Of a DNA stretch of 64,000 nt, positions 32,302-43,654 are shown piece after piece (within the stretch, counting starts at the first letter, position 1; each line of letters begins with the position of its first letter). The position numbers and the translations under genes were made by a program. Below the pieces are notes generated by a model. The model saw only the letters and a list, made by a program, of their open reading frames with translations. It was not told the DNA's origin and ran no database searches. The DNA is from Nannochloris sp. 'desiccata'. Taxonomy: Eukaryota; Chlorophyta; Trebouxiophyceae; Chlorellales; Chlorellaceae. Location of the stretch: NCBI GenBank assembly GCA_019044685.2, contig JAGTXX020000004.1, forward strand, positions 248,001 to 312,000, in the 5' to 3' direction.

Positions 32302-33310
32302 TTAGTTCCATTGTAGCAAGGCCACTGCAGCAGTCACGTTATCAGCAGTGCCCCTCTGTAAAGCCTCAGCCACCAATGCCCGTGCCGCTTCTCCAGCCAC
32401 ACTATCCCCTTGTATCTCAATCTTTTGCTTGGAAGACTCCAAACTACGCCGTACAATTGAACAACACTCCCCAGCAGTACAGACATCGAAAAGTCCATCA
32501 GTACCGAGGACTACAAACTCACTTTCCGGGGTCAATTGCAGTTGCACGACTGTCGGTTCAGAACTTACTAAAGGAAGAGGGTGTTTGTGTCCGTAATCTC
32601 CCAAAGCACGGGACATGTTGAGGCTGCTTTGATGGCCGGAAGCTTCAGGATTTGAAATCACTCGATCTTGTTGGTATTTGATTTGGCCGCCAAGTTTTTC
32701 AATTCTGGATCTCTCAGCAGGATCTGAAGCTGGCTTGTGGTCTTTCGTTAAACGAATCGCTTCATTATGTCTGCACAGCACAGCACGGCTATCTCCAGCG
32801 TGTGCTACAGTGAGCTCACGCCCCCACAGCAAAGCACACACAGCAGTCGTCCCATAATGACGTCCTTTGTCCTTGGATTGGCCTATTATTTCTTCATCTG
32901 CTTGTTCAAATGCAGATTTTAATGCAGACTTGATAGCACGAAGATCTGGGCGGCGCATACGGCCTTCTTGGTGCTGTAACTCTGGCTGGACAGCTATTAT
33001 TTCGTGGAGACGTTGAGATGCAAGTTCACTGCCACGGTGAGAAGAATGTCCATCGAAAAGAGCGACAAATACAGCAGGAACGTCCATATTATCACCGATT
33101 TTGTAGTCTTTGATCATTGTATATGAATCTTCCATATGATCACGCAAACCTGCAAGAATTTAATAAGAATATCAAGAAATTCTAGGGTGGATGCAAGCCT
33201 CCCTTTGAAAGGCCCTCACTACCAGTTCTTTCGATACTGCTCTTATAAAACATACCTTGACTATTAGCTAGCCCCATATCTACACGCGGAAACCCTGTAT
33301 TACTGGCCAT
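32302..33310 (-). CDS. PP2C-type Ser/Thr protein phosphatase (PPM family)
   Basis: Two minus-strand exons (33310-33256, 33149-32302) encode 300 residues. Exon 1 gives MASNTGFPRVDMGLANSQ and exon 2 starts at GLRDHMEDSY, the PP2C start motif; splicing is needed to place an ATG before it. Metal-binding signatures follow: VALFDGHSSHRGSE (Asp-Gly-His intact, with Ser-Ser where most members have Gly-Gly), HAGDSRAVLC, DHKPASDPAE, SRALGDYGHK and VLGTDGLFDV. The last block TADNVTAAVALL carries the C-terminal metal-binding Asp-Asn. A compact Mn/Mg-dependent phosphatase with no extra domains; substrate unknown. It diverges from the RWP-RK gene. Confidence 0.93.
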
Positions 33311-33743
33311 AATTCCCCAACCACGATTAAATTTTGGGTTAATAAAACTTCATGAAAGGGCACACGTGCAGTAGGGGGTTGGAACTGCAGCCAACTAAAA
33401 TTGGCTACTATAACCACAACCTTGGCCTTTTAACATATACAATAATGACTAGTTAACAGTGTTGAAACTGAGTTTGAGGGTAGATAGGATTGGGCGAGGT
33501 TCCCCACAGCTGCTAGCATCTCCGGCTGCTGACATGCTGCGCTCTGCCATTTCATGCCTCTTCCCGCTCGACGAAGAGAAACAAACGAAGAGAAACAACT
33601 TTTCGAGTAGTTCAGTTTTGGCCAGCTCTGCTAGCAATAATCTTTATAGAAAATACATCTATTTCACTGTTCAGGCGGGGGCCTTGTAGCGTTCGCAGAA
33701 AAGATAGCCAAACATAGCAAATTCCGTAGTGCTTGTTTGCTCA
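33311..33743. promoter_or_regulatory. Divergent spacer, PP2C and RWP-RK
   Basis: 433 bases between the starts of two divergent genes. Short open frames exist on both strands without support. Promoters for both genes are expected; no clear core element was seen. Confidence 0.4.
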
Positions 33744-35277
33744 ATGTCTGATAGCTCCGAAGCCTCGTACCTTCGAGCCCAGGGCCCGAAGCCTAAGAAG
33801 ACGAAGTAGTAAGTAGAGCCAAGCAACTGCCGTGAATGTCTTCTTTGGGCCGTGTGCCGATTCTTCGCAATTTTCTAATGAAGCTTTTTGGTCTTCTTCT
33901 GAAGTGGCATCTATGTGCAGGACATCAGTAAAGAAGAGATAGAGTCCGTTTTCTGCTATCCTGCAGAAGAAGCGTGCGTCAAGCTCGGAATATGTAAGCC
34001 ATACCATGCTGCCCGCATCACCCAAACGAGAGAATATTTCGCGGTTTTCTTACCTTTTCAACCTATTTTTGGTGTCTTCATACAGGTTTAACTATTCTTA
34101 AACGATTGTGCCGGAAATTTGGCATCCCTAGGTTTGTTCCTCTACAACCATGTAACCTTTGTCTTGCTCCATCGAGCCAAGACATCGATACTGATCAAGC
34201 GATTTTCCTCCTTCTCTCCTTTACAGATGGCCTTACCGCCGACTGAAGTGCACTATCAAGGCCAAGGATGCACCCAGGAAATCCCAGCAACCTGACGTTC
34301 ACCAACAGAAACAACAGCAGCAACACCAATCAGCACTGGATTCTCGGCCAGCGTCCCCGTCATTAAACAGCGACGAGCTTACTACCTCTCAACGCCAGCA
34401 ACAACAACAACGCCGCACCGATAGACCTCAACGTCAAGCAGCTTTCGGTGTCCAGGATGCCGTCGGTAGAGCTAAAGCAGATATCAATGATGATGAAATA
34501 GCAACTGTGGTCGTAGCGCCTCGCAACGGCAAGAACGCTGAAAACGCAAGTGCGACCGCCGCCAAAGGTATAGCCCCTAGAGTCCCTGAACCTAGCGCAG
34601 AAGAGCTTGCATACCCGTCTATGTCTGCAGAGGAGTCTCAGGCTTTAAGTGTCTTGCTTGGCGGGATGGGCCGCGGCCCTGCTGCTGCCGCTGTTGTGGC
34701 GGGCGCTCCTGGAGGTGGTGCTGGTGCTCTTATTGCTGCCGACACCCCTGTTTTGACGAAAACCGAGCCAAAAGATGCCGTACCTGCTGCGGTTATCCCA
34801 CCTGCACAGCCATTACAACAGCAACAGCTGTTCGCCATGAACAACACAACGTTCGACTCCAATGTCTTGAAAACCATGGAGCTTGCAATGCAAATGCATT
34901 TTGTTGCTGAACAACAACGTCAACAACACGCAGCAGCGACTGCTGCAATGGCCGCATTTGCTGCTGCAGCAGCAAATGCACCTCCCTCTTCCTCTTCTGG
35001 CCAGCAGCATTTACAGCAATTACAAAATGCACAAAACGCTCAAATGTTTGCCGCCATCATGCAAACAATGAGCAATATGAACGCCCCTCAAGATCCAGCT
35101 GCAGCGATGCTGGCGCGATCGATCATTGATAATTTTAGTGCTAGTGCAGCGAGCATGCCACCGTGGATGGCGCCCTTTTATAATCCTCAAGCAACAGCAG
35201 CAGCTTGGAATTTGAACGGCGCTTCCCCAGCCCCGGCTCCGGCCGCCCCCATTGTCGGCAATGATAATACCTGCTAA
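33744..35277 (+). CDS. RWP-RK domain transcription factor
   Basis: Four exons (33744-33808, 33905-33993, 34086-34131, 34227-35277) encode 416 residues. The DNA-binding domain is split over three exons: DISKEEIESVFCYPAEEACV with KLGIC (exon 2), LTILKRLCRKFGIPR (a 46-base exon 3), and WPYRRLKC (exon 4). Joined, this is a complete RWP-RK motif (about residues 27-75) with Trp-Pro and the helical 'LKRLCRK'. The first donor could be GTAGTA at 33806 or GTAAGT at 33809, and the matching acceptor at 33904 is less certain than the others. The C-terminus is Gln/Ala/Pro-rich with Met runs (QQHLQQLQNAQNAQM), a likely activation region. RWP-RK factors control nitrogen response (NIN/NLP) or gamete and egg identity (RKD); the short form without GAF or PB1 is RKD-like. 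Confidence 0.9.
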
Positions 35278-36337
35278 TAGCGTGGTGGTTGTTCCTGCCA
35301 TGGGAGGAACTTGTAGCTGTTAACCAACAGTTTTTACATCATTCACTTATATAGTAAGCTTGGAACGAAGCTAAGTTGAGCTAACAGTCAGCAATGTTTA
35401 TATCCAACTTGTTGTCCATCTGTTCAAAAGAGCAAAGATCTCGTTGTTTTTATTATAGGAGAAATCGTATATACATTTCTTAAATTTAATTATCGAGCAA
35501 ATTATTTTTATCCCTTTTCCCTTCTATAGCTGCTCTAGCTATGAGGACTACAATAAATGACAGAGCTCGGCAAATAACAATTTCTGTTTATTGTTCTTCC
35601 TCTCTCCCCCTGCTGCCGCTTTTATTTTAAATTTTTGGTCTATTTACCTATTAAAGCCTTCAGCGCCTGCAAATATTGCCCTTCTTATCCCTTTGAAGTG
35701 TGTCTTACCTTCTTCTTTGTCTCTCTCACCTTGCCAGTTCCTGTTTCCTACCCTTTGGCCTTTTTATTTTGAAGTGCGCCTTACCTTCTTCTTTCCTCTG
35801 CTGAGAGTTTTAACCCCTTTTTACTATAACATTCATATCCTGCTGCATATACTAACAGCGAGCCCTACTGTAGAACGGATCGCTTTTTCTTTGAGCGAAA
35901 ATGAGTCTCAAGAGTATGTTGTAAAGTCAAAAATTAAAGAAAGAGGAGGAGAAAGACTCTTTCAAAGAGTTGGAGCAGCAGCAACACCGAGGTGGTCTGG
36001 TGATAGTGCTTGCTGTTAACAAGTAGCCGGGCTTTAGGGGGAGAGAGTAAGGGTAGGGAGGTAAATTGATGCAGATGTCTGTAGAGTCTATCTAGAAGGA
36101 AGTTTCAAGGTCAATGCAAGCACAGCCTGGCAGGGTTTTTCTGCAGCTCAGTTTGGCCGCTGCTACCCATCCTGGTTGACAAGCTGCTTTTCTAAAAGTT
36201 CGAGAGCCTTCGTTACAATCAAATAGGCAATATTATTTCAATCCATCAATTATAATGTCGATGGCTATCATGAGGCTCCTTCGCGCAAAACAGTGAAATT
36301 TATCACGATCTTTTTGATCACAAGCGAAATTTGAGTA
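35278..36337. other. Intergenic region, RWP-RK to FAN1
   Basis: About 1.06 kb. The middle is pyrimidine-rich and carries an imperfect direct repeat (TTTGAAGTGTGTCTTACC near 35692 and TTTGAAGTGCGCCTTACC near 35770, each followed by TTCTTCTTT). Open frames at 35591-36019 have no coding support. No gene was found. Confidence 0.55.
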
Positions 36338-39300
36338 ATGCGAGGCACAGGCTCTCTACAACAGCTTCTAGGCCGGTCAACATTCACTTCTTCTCTTAGG
36401 AAAAGGAAGGCCGAGGATGCAGAAGCCAGCGCTTCCGATGCTGTTGAAGATGTTTGCCCTTCAACTGCTGTTGTTGCCGCTCCCTCTTCCAGTCCTTGGC
36501 AGCCTACTGCTGCAGTTGAGAGCCCTTTAAAGACAGGATTTGTTCGATGTCCTGTGTGTCAAAGACAACTAGAGCACAGACATGGCGATGAGCTCATCAA
36601 CGCTCACCTAGGTATGTGCATACCACTGTTTCATCTTATGGAAAAACACGAACACTAGGACCAAAAAGACACCACCGCTCTCCCCCTCTTTTTATGCAGA
36701 TAAATGCCTTTTAAAAGCTACAACAGTTCGAAATGCTACGAAACAGCAAGCTACAATGCTATTATTTGCTCATCAAGGCACCAAACTCTCGTCACCTATC
36801 AATAGTGATAGCAGTGGCAGTGCCAATGCAACAGCACCGGCATTGGCGCCGTCGACAAGACCAGATGCAGAAGATGAGGAAGAAGATGCCGAGGTAATTG
36901 TGATAGACGATGATGATGATGAAGAATCCTGGGGAATTCCTTCTATTAGCCCCACTACGAATACCGAAACTACAACCAGAGGTAATTCCTCTCCTTTGCC
37001 TTCGCAACAGCATCAGCGACAAGAGCAGCAGCAGCAGCAGCAGGAGGAACCGCCACAGTTGCAGGTAACTTCGTGCTTGGTTGGTAGACAATTCCAAAAG
37101 GGATCTTCCGCAGTACAATTACGCCTTGGAGATTGTTTAGCAGTAAAGCATGAAGCTAACAACCCAAGAGATAGAAATGCATTACTCGTTTGCAGGGAAG
37201 AGCCTTTGTCAGCACCATCAACGGCACCTGTGGCAACTGCGACAGCTACAACGAATAAGAACAGTGCTACACCTAGTATAGCGTTAGGGCATATTCCTGC
37301 AGTTGTAGCAAAACATCTAGGTCCATTAGTACGCCAGGAAATAGCCTCAATAGTAGCTGTCGTGGTAGAAAAATCTACAAAATTGGCTCTTCCTTTGTCG
37401 GCAGCATCCTCTTCTTTTGTATCAGGTTCAGTTCCTCTAAAGCTGAAGATAACACCGATACTACCTCCTCCATCAAGCGCTGAAGTATCCACAAACGCAG
37501 CGTTAGCTATGATTCGACGTGCAGTGAGTGCAGCAGCTACGGCCTCAGCTACAACAGGGGGAGGAGGTGCCGGGGTGGGTAGAGGCAGTGGAGGAGATAC
37601 TGTTGATGCCATTAGTACGACCAGTGGTGACCGTCTACGCTGTAATTTTAAAGCTCTCGTTTCTACTGTCTGCCAACATGATGCCCACGTGCTTGCAGAG
37701 GAAGAAGAACTATCTTTTTTAAAAAAGTACGAGTCGGCTTCAACGCCAGCACAATGTTTATTTCTTCGATTATCTCAAAGAGTGGGCCCATTGTTTAGAA
37801 TTCATACTTTAAGTTACGCTGAAGTGCCAGATCCTTTGGCTGCGGCTATGGAATTACATAAACTGGGCTTGGTTGCTTTGAATTCTTCTTCTACTACTCG
37901 TAGTCGTACTGCTGCAGAGGTACAATGGAGTGAGGTGGCAGATGTATTGCCAGTTCCTGAACTACAAGCTGTGCTTTCCCGGTTAATGGTAACTAATACT
38001 AACAAAAATGGAGATAAAAATCATGCTTCTACCTCTAAAAAATCAAAATTAAATAAAGAGAAAAATACATCTAAGAAATCTGCCACTGGGTTTCTTGCAC
38101 CACCGTTGACCACTCGTCCTGCAGTCCTTGCAGCGCTGCAACGCCGTGCAGAAGCTCCTTCGTCCCGTGCTGCAGTTTTACGAGAGCTTCTGTCTACGAC
38201 AGGTCCTGTATTAAAGATACTTTCTCCCTCGTATACAGCTTTACAACGCCTCCAGCGTTTATTTTTTCTTAATGAAGGGCACTCTCTGGGTCAATTTTTA
38301 GCGACAGATGCTGGCGTTGTGAAATACCCTAGCTATCCTCTCACCCGCCAATCTCCTGCGTTTCCTACCAGAGATCACTTCTTACGCTACGAAATTGCCC
38401 TACAACAAGCGGAAACGCTTACAACTGCTTTGGAAGAAGGGGATTTAGAGGCAGCTGAGGCTGCAGTGGCGCCAGCGTGGGCTGCCCTCGACGCCGGCCA
38501 GCACAAAGAACATTCCCCTAGTAGTAATAATCAAAACCAGCAAAAAAATGATATTTTTATAAAACCTCACTTAAATAATCCTTTTTTTTTAAGAAGGTAC
38601 GATTCTGCCTGGGTCTATTGTATGATGGCAACCGCTGGAGTTAGTATCCTCGAAAAACAAAAACGCTTCCGCGATGCTGCAGACCGTTTACAACAGCTTC
38701 TCGGCGGAAATTGCTGTCCAAGTCGTCGAGGAACATGGTGGCTTCGTTTATCTACCGATTTAGAACATTTAGGTCGCTCAAATGATGCCTTGGAAATCGG
38801 AGAAGCAGCACTAGCTGATGAAAGTTTAAGCCCAGGTGATCGTCTCGCTTTACAAAGACGCGTTTTACGTCTTGGGAAACCTCCTCGTCGATGGAAAAAA
38901 CCTTCTTGGGCGACTGCAGCGCAACGAGAACCGCGAGAAGTGCGTATTACAGGAAGACCCTTATCCAATCAAACCGGGGTAAAATCAAGATTTTATGGAT
39001 ATGACGGGGAACAATGCTCTGTTGAAGAACTCGCTTTACAATTCTATGCAAGTTCCGCTGGTGGAGAGTTTACTGGCGCGCATACTGAAGGTGGAATTTG
39101 GGCAACTTTATTCGGCCTCCTCCTCTGGCCACAATTGTTTTCTCTTCCTGTGCCTGATGCCTTTCGAACTCCTTTCCAAACGCACCCACTAGACCTCGAT
39201 AGCGATGGGTTCTACACTGCTAGAATCCCAGAAATAGAAGAAAAACTGTCTATGATTGCCAGTGGAGCTGCGCCTGCACTTATTGCGTCTATTTGGGAAG

Positions 39301-39608
39301 AGCATTTGGGCACTTTGTGCAGAGGCGTCAACTGGGAGAGGTGGAGTGTAGAGGAGTTGCAAGTCGTTGCGAGCTGTGTTGGAGGGCCTGGATTAGCTGC
39401 CGTGTGCAGACTACTCGCTCAAGATCATGGTGGCTGGCAAGGCGGAATGCCTGATTTGTTGCTGTGGCACCCCGAGAGGCAGGAAGCCAAGCTAGTTGAA
39501 GTCAAAGGGCCAAGAGATAGGTTGTCTGATCAGCAACGAGCGTGGATTGCTGCTTTAGAAGATGCTGGACTATTTGTCGAAGTTTTAAAGGTCGTAGAAC
39601 CGAAATAA
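36338..39608 (+). CDS. FAN1: FAN1 structure-specific nuclease (UBZ + HIRAN + VRR-NUC)
   Basis: Two exons, 36338-36611 and 36700-39608, encode 1060 residues. The intron cuts the UBZ4 zinc finger: RCPVCQRQLEHRHGDELINA with HL (exon 1), then DKCLL (exon 2), giving the Cys-Cys-His-Cys set only after splicing. A HIRAN domain follows (about 216-315: CLVGRQFQKGSS, LAVKHEANNPRDRNALLV, ALGHIPAVVAKHLGPL), as in plant FAN1. An acidic Ser/Gln linker lies between them. The C-terminal VRR-NUC domain has the catalytic series MPDLLLWHPER, then KLVEVKGPRDRLSDQQRAWI, with Asp, Glu and Lys in place. Domain order and length match FAN1/KIAA1018, which trims flaps and repairs interstrand crosslinks with ubiquitinated FANCD2. 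It is convergent with beta-mannosidase (127 bases). Confidence 0.95.
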
Positions 39609-39735
39609 ATAGCCTGAGAAACGAATTATAATTATACACTAGATAGAGTTTAAGACACACACAGCCGTTGCAATTAATTTTTCATTATTACTGTAATTTA
39701 ATATATTTGAAGAGAGATGCATAACAATTTATTGT

Positions 39736-42700
39736 CTACATGTACAGTCTATATATGCACGTACTACCCCACACGACAACAACAAATAAAGAAAACAGAA
39801 ACGCTGTCGAAAATATACTTCTCATCGTCACTGCAACTATCGAGCGCCTTTCTTCTTCTAGTACTCCAGGGAAGTGGCTCAAGGCTTTTTGAAGCCAAAT
39901 CACTCTCAGAGAAGCTTCAAATTCTTTCTCTGTGATTATATCAATCTCATCACTATCTACTTCTTCACTTCTATCTAAATAAAATAATATCTTCTGAGGT
40001 TCAAACGGTGCCACCATGAAAAGATTGTCACTAAATATTCCTGGCAGGGAGGTCTCTAAGAAAACATAGAGTGCTACCCCTCCTTGTGCAGTCAACGTCA
40101 CCTCAAATACTATATTTTTATTGCTGTTAGTAGTAGTATTGCTAGTGTTGGTGGAGAAAGTATTGTTTAGTAAAACTGCACCACTGCTAACTACACCACC
40201 ACCACTCCCGCCTTTAAATACCAGGTGCTGCTCTATCTCCTTCTTTTCTTCCGAATCTCTCCTAGCTTCTACTATAGTTTCTACGTGAACTGTTTCTGGT
40301 AAAACCACATCTTTTATTTCCCCTAGCAGCATCACATTCTCTGAACAATCCTCATCATCACGACTTTTATTTATTTTATTCTTAGGGTTAGCAGTACAAA
40401 AACGCAACTGCAGGTACACTTCCGATGCAGCATCCTTGACAGATCTCCACTGTGTTTCACTAAAATCTGATTTCCAGGCTACACCAGAACCAGATCCGGG
40501 CACATTGAGACTGATCGAGTTAGATCCACCACCTCCTGCCGCAGGCGCAGCGGTGGTTGGAGCCCCAGCCCCAGCCATAAACCCTATCCTTTCTGAAGCT
40601 GACGTAGACTGAAATGGTACTGCATATACTTCAAGCCTTCCTTGTATTTCTTCTCTACCGTCATTCACTACCCACACCTCCACCATCGTATCTTTAATTC
40701 CTTCTTTCTTCTTACTCTTTTCAAACAAGGACCACGGCAACAATGCAAAAAAAGTCTTCGTTTTTTCTAAAGTAGCACCGCCACTCCGAGTACTAGTTTT
40801 CTTTCTACCAAACACACCAACTGGACTAAAGAATCTTCGTGCCGCATAATGCAAGGCTTTCCACCGACCATCGTAATTGATTCCACTCCAAGAAGGACCG
40901 GCCCAAACATCGTTTAATTGCCAATAGAGCAAACCCGCAGTACGAGCAAGAGGATCATTCTTACCCAGTCGCCAAGTGGTTGCAGCAGTGTCGTAGATTA
41001 AGGCTTGCTGGAGTTGGGTGAGGTAGATGAAGGACTGAAAACAATCGATGCTATCATGGTCTCGCATATTTGCAATACCATTTCTACTTGTAAATTCTCT
41101 ACTAGCAATAATAGACTTCACCTTTTTTTTTCTAGGTGATCCTGTAATAGATACCGCAAAATGCATTTGTAGTTGTTTTTCTATTTCTTCCAATCCATCA
41201 GCATGCCTCATTCGATATTTCATCAGCTCCCCCGCTATCGTCCAATCCTCACTTTTTGATTGTTTAGCATACGAATCAAACGAAGGTAACGACATGTAGC
41301 CGAATTCACTGATAAACTTTGCTGGTGGGTAGGCTGCAGGGTCGAATAAACTGCTGGAATAGTCATAAAAATGAACATCACCTTGAGAAGGGTTGGTCAC
41401 GTCACCCCATTTTTTCTTTATTTGAAAACTTTCTACTTTTGTACGACTCCTATCGGCCACAATCTTCAAATCACCATCAAAGGGATCGTTATGAACAAGC
41501 CCATTGCTTGGTGAAGAGTCAACGTAAATAGCATCAGGGTCTAAAGAAAGCAACTGATCCCGTAACAACTCCACAAATAGTACTTCATATTCTAAACGGA
41601 ATCGCTTCCGATGTTTTTTCGTTTCAGGAAACCACTGAAAGGCAGCTTCATTTTCGTTATTTCCACCCCAAATTACAACAGAAGGATGCGTATTCAGCCG
41701 TAGTACCTGTTGTCTTGCTTCTTCAGTGGCTTCGTGTAGGTAGAAATTAGGTGTAACAGGGTACATGGCACACGCATACATAAACTCTTGCCAAACCAGA
41801 ATTCCATTTTTATCACATTCTTCGTAAAATGAATCAGGAAAGTAGCGACCACCACCCCAAACACGCAAAAAATTCATATTTGCGTGCCGTGCAGAAAATA
41901 CAGCGTGTTTTATTTTGCTTGGGGTGATTTTGGTGGGTACGAGATCAAGAGGGACAATGTTGGCGCCACGAGCAAAAATGGGAATTTTATTTATTTTGAA
42001 GTAAAACGTTTCTCCCTCCACCTTTGTCCTCTTCTTATTCTCTTGATCGATAATAATGGGGTCTTGAATGAGCTCAACTGTGCGAAATCCTATCTGCCGG
42101 TGCATTACTTGATAAGAGCTGGCAACAGCTCCGGTACTGGCTTCTTCTTTCTTTCTACCTAATTGAAGAACATTGCTCGCAGAGTGTAGAGGTGCCTTCC
42201 AGGGCTCGAAAGTAACTTCAACATTGTATAATACTGGTGTACCTAAATCCCATGGCCACCATAATTCAAATGGAGCAGTAACTAAAACATCAACCCTCCG
42301 TTGAATCACCCAGCTTGCATTTTCTTTTGAATAATCTTTTGTACCGTTGGGGCCTAATAGTTCTTCAATAGAGAAATGAAGTTCTGCTTCTGAAGACCAG
42401 GTTTGTAGCTCATTTTGCTCTTCATCTCTATTGCTATGCCCTGATATTTTCATTTTTAAAATGCCGGAAAAATATTCGGCTCCCTTTTCCAAAATTTCTC
42501 GTTGCTCCGCCGGTGTCAATAGCGGCCGAAAAAAGGCATCTGCCGTGACTACAATGGAGTTATTTGTTGTAAAATGATGCTGCCGTAGACCAAGATCCAT
42601 TAGATACACAGGAGCAGTGTTAATACCACGAGCGGAAGGGGCAACGGTACTCAAATTTTTATTTTCTTCACCGCCGCTGCTGTCGCTGCTGCCACTTTTT

Positions 42701-43515
42701 CTTCTTATGATTTCTACTCCACCAGAGATCCCGCTAGGAGCAAAGGACGGGCCCCAATCCCATCCAAAATCACTCGCTGCCTTTCTAATATAATTATACG
42801 CTCCGGTATTACCTACTTGCTTCGTATAAGGCACTGAGTAATGGACCATGTCTCTGTGTGCAGTCGCTTGGGTGGCGGCATATGCAGCTGCTGGCTGTAT
42901 AGTAATTTCTAATAGATTAGCTCCCTCTAGCAAAAATTCTGCGATATCGAATACGTGGCGGCGATGGGAGTTTGCTATCAAACCCAAAGAATGGTTGTTG
43001 AGGGTGATCGTAGCTGCAGTGTCGACGCCATGAAGAACTAGAAGCACGCGGTAATGCTGACCGAGCTGCCGCTGTCGGGGTTCTAAGAAACTAGCTTTTA
43101 TTGGCTCTTCTTCTTCTTCTTTCTTTTCCCCTTGATGATTAGGTTCGAATATTGTGCTAGAAGGTAGTATGAAAGAAGCTGTATACGTCCACGTGTCGTC
43201 TGCTATCCAGGCCAGGTCTCTCTCATTGTAGCGGTAGGCGAGGTCGTGATCTGGAGTACTAATGAGACCTCGTTGCTGGAGGGTGTCTAGGACATAGCTT
43301 GGGATGGTTACATCATGAATTGTGATATTATTGTATCCACGGACATTGCTTAAAGTCCAGTGGGCTGTCTCTTCGAGAAGGATCACTTGGGTTTGTGCAG
43401 CAAGGCAAATTTGACATTGGATGCAATATAATGTCAGCCAGGCTGGCAGGAGGAGAGCCCACCCTGAGCAAATCATTTTTAATAATTTTTCATCTTTGTT
43501 TTGATGCATAGTCAA
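39736..43515 (-). CDS. Beta-mannosidase (GH2)
   Basis: A single minus-strand exon encodes 1259 residues, long for the family (metazoan lysosomal enzymes have about 880). ATG 43515 or 43509 precedes a hydrophobic signal segment (CSGWALLLPAWLTLYCIQC). After it comes the family start HWTLSNVRGYNNI. The GH2 core shows FLRVWGGGRYFPDSFYEECD, the acid/base Glu in WGGNNE (about residue 616) and the nucleophile Glu in SEFGYMSLP (about 738), then WQLNDVWAGPSW. Ser/Thr/Asn-rich inserts explain the extra length. The C-terminal end is a membrane segment (FLFSLFVVVVWGSTCIYRLYM), so the enzyme may be anchored rather than soluble. Likely role: release of terminal beta-mannose from glycans or mannans in the vacuole or at the surface. 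Confidence 0.93.
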   Translation of the reverse strand: MTMHQNKDEKLLKMICSGWALLLPAWLTLYCIQCQICLAAQTQVILLEETAHWTLSNVRGYNNITIHDVTIPSYVLDTLQQRGLISTPDHDLAYRYNERDLAWIADDTWTYTASFILPSSTIFEPNHQGEKKEEEEEPIKASFLEPRQRQLGQHYRVLLVLHGVDTAATITLNNHSLGLIANSHRRHVFDIAEFLLEGANLLEITIQPAAAYAATQATAHRDMVHYSVPYTKQVGNTGAYNYIRKAASDFGWDWGPSFAPSGISGGVEIIRRKSGSSDSSGGEENKNLSTVAPSARGINTAPVYLMDLGLRQHHFTTNNSIVVTADAFFRPLLTPAEQREILEKGAEYFSGILKMKISGHSNRDEEQNELQTWSSEAELHFSIEELLGPNGTKDYSKENASWVIQRRVDVLVTAPFELWWPWDLGTPVLYNVEVTFEPWKAPLHSASNVLQLGRKKEEASTGAVASSYQVMHRQIGFRTVELIQDPIIIDQENKKRTKVEGETFYFKINKIPIFARGANIVPLDLVPTKITPSKIKHAVFSARHANMNFLRVWGGGRYFPDSFYEECDKNGILVWQEFMYACAMYPVTPNFYLHEATEEARQQVLRLNTHPSVVIWGGNNENEAAFQWFPETKKHRKRFRLEYEVLFVELLRDQLLSLDPDAIYVDSSPSNGLVHNDPFDGDLKIVADRSRTKVESFQIKKKWGDVTNPSQGDVHFYDYSSSLFDPAAYPPAKFISEFGYMSLPSFDSYAKQSKSEDWTIAGELMKYRMRHADGLEEIEKQLQMHFAVSITGSPRKKKVKSIIASREFTSRNGIANMRDHDSIDCFQSFIYLTQLQQALIYDTAATTWRLGKNDPLARTAGLLYWQLNDVWAGPSWSGINYDGRWKALHYAARRFFSPVGVFGRKKTSTRSGGATLEKTKTFFALLPWSLFEKSKKKEGIKDTMVEVWVVNDGREEIQGRLEVYAVPFQSTSASERIGFMAGAGAPTTAAPAAGGGGSNSISLNVPGSGSGVAWKSDFSETQWRSVKDAASEVYLQLRFCTANPKNKINKSRDDEDCSENVMLLGEIKDVVLPETVHVETIVEARRDSEEKKEIEQHLVFKGGSGGGVVSSGAVLLNNTFSTNTSNTTTNSNKNIVFEVTLTAQGGVALYVFLETSLPGIFSDNLFMVAPFEPQKILFYLDRSEEVDSDEIDIITEKEFEASLRVIWLQKALSHFPGVLEEERRSIVAVTMRSIFSTAFLFSLFVVVVWGSTCIYRLYM

Positions 43516-43654
43516 TAGTGCAGAGGTTTAAATGTTATTCCCATTTTATTTCAGCCTGGAGGCCTAGCAAAGCAGGCAAACCACGTGAGCATTGTTTTTA
43601 AAACTGAGAAGGCTTCGTCAATCTGCTATCTTTCCTAGCTAATAAATCCACACA
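43516..43654. promoter_or_regulatory. Divergent promoter region, beta-mannosidase and HOP2
   Basis: 139 bases between opposed ATGs, the second shortest divergent gap in the window. Shared promoter sequence is likely. No core element was identified. Confidence 0.4.

Noticed and set aside
33741..34025. Minus-strand frame of 94 codons
   Set aside because: It is the complement of RWP-RK exons 1-2, whose spliced plus-strand product has a clear domain.
35591..36019. Plus-strand frame of 142 codons
   Set aside because: Pyrimidine-rich sequence giving Leu/Phe/Pro-rich translation without motifs or splice context.
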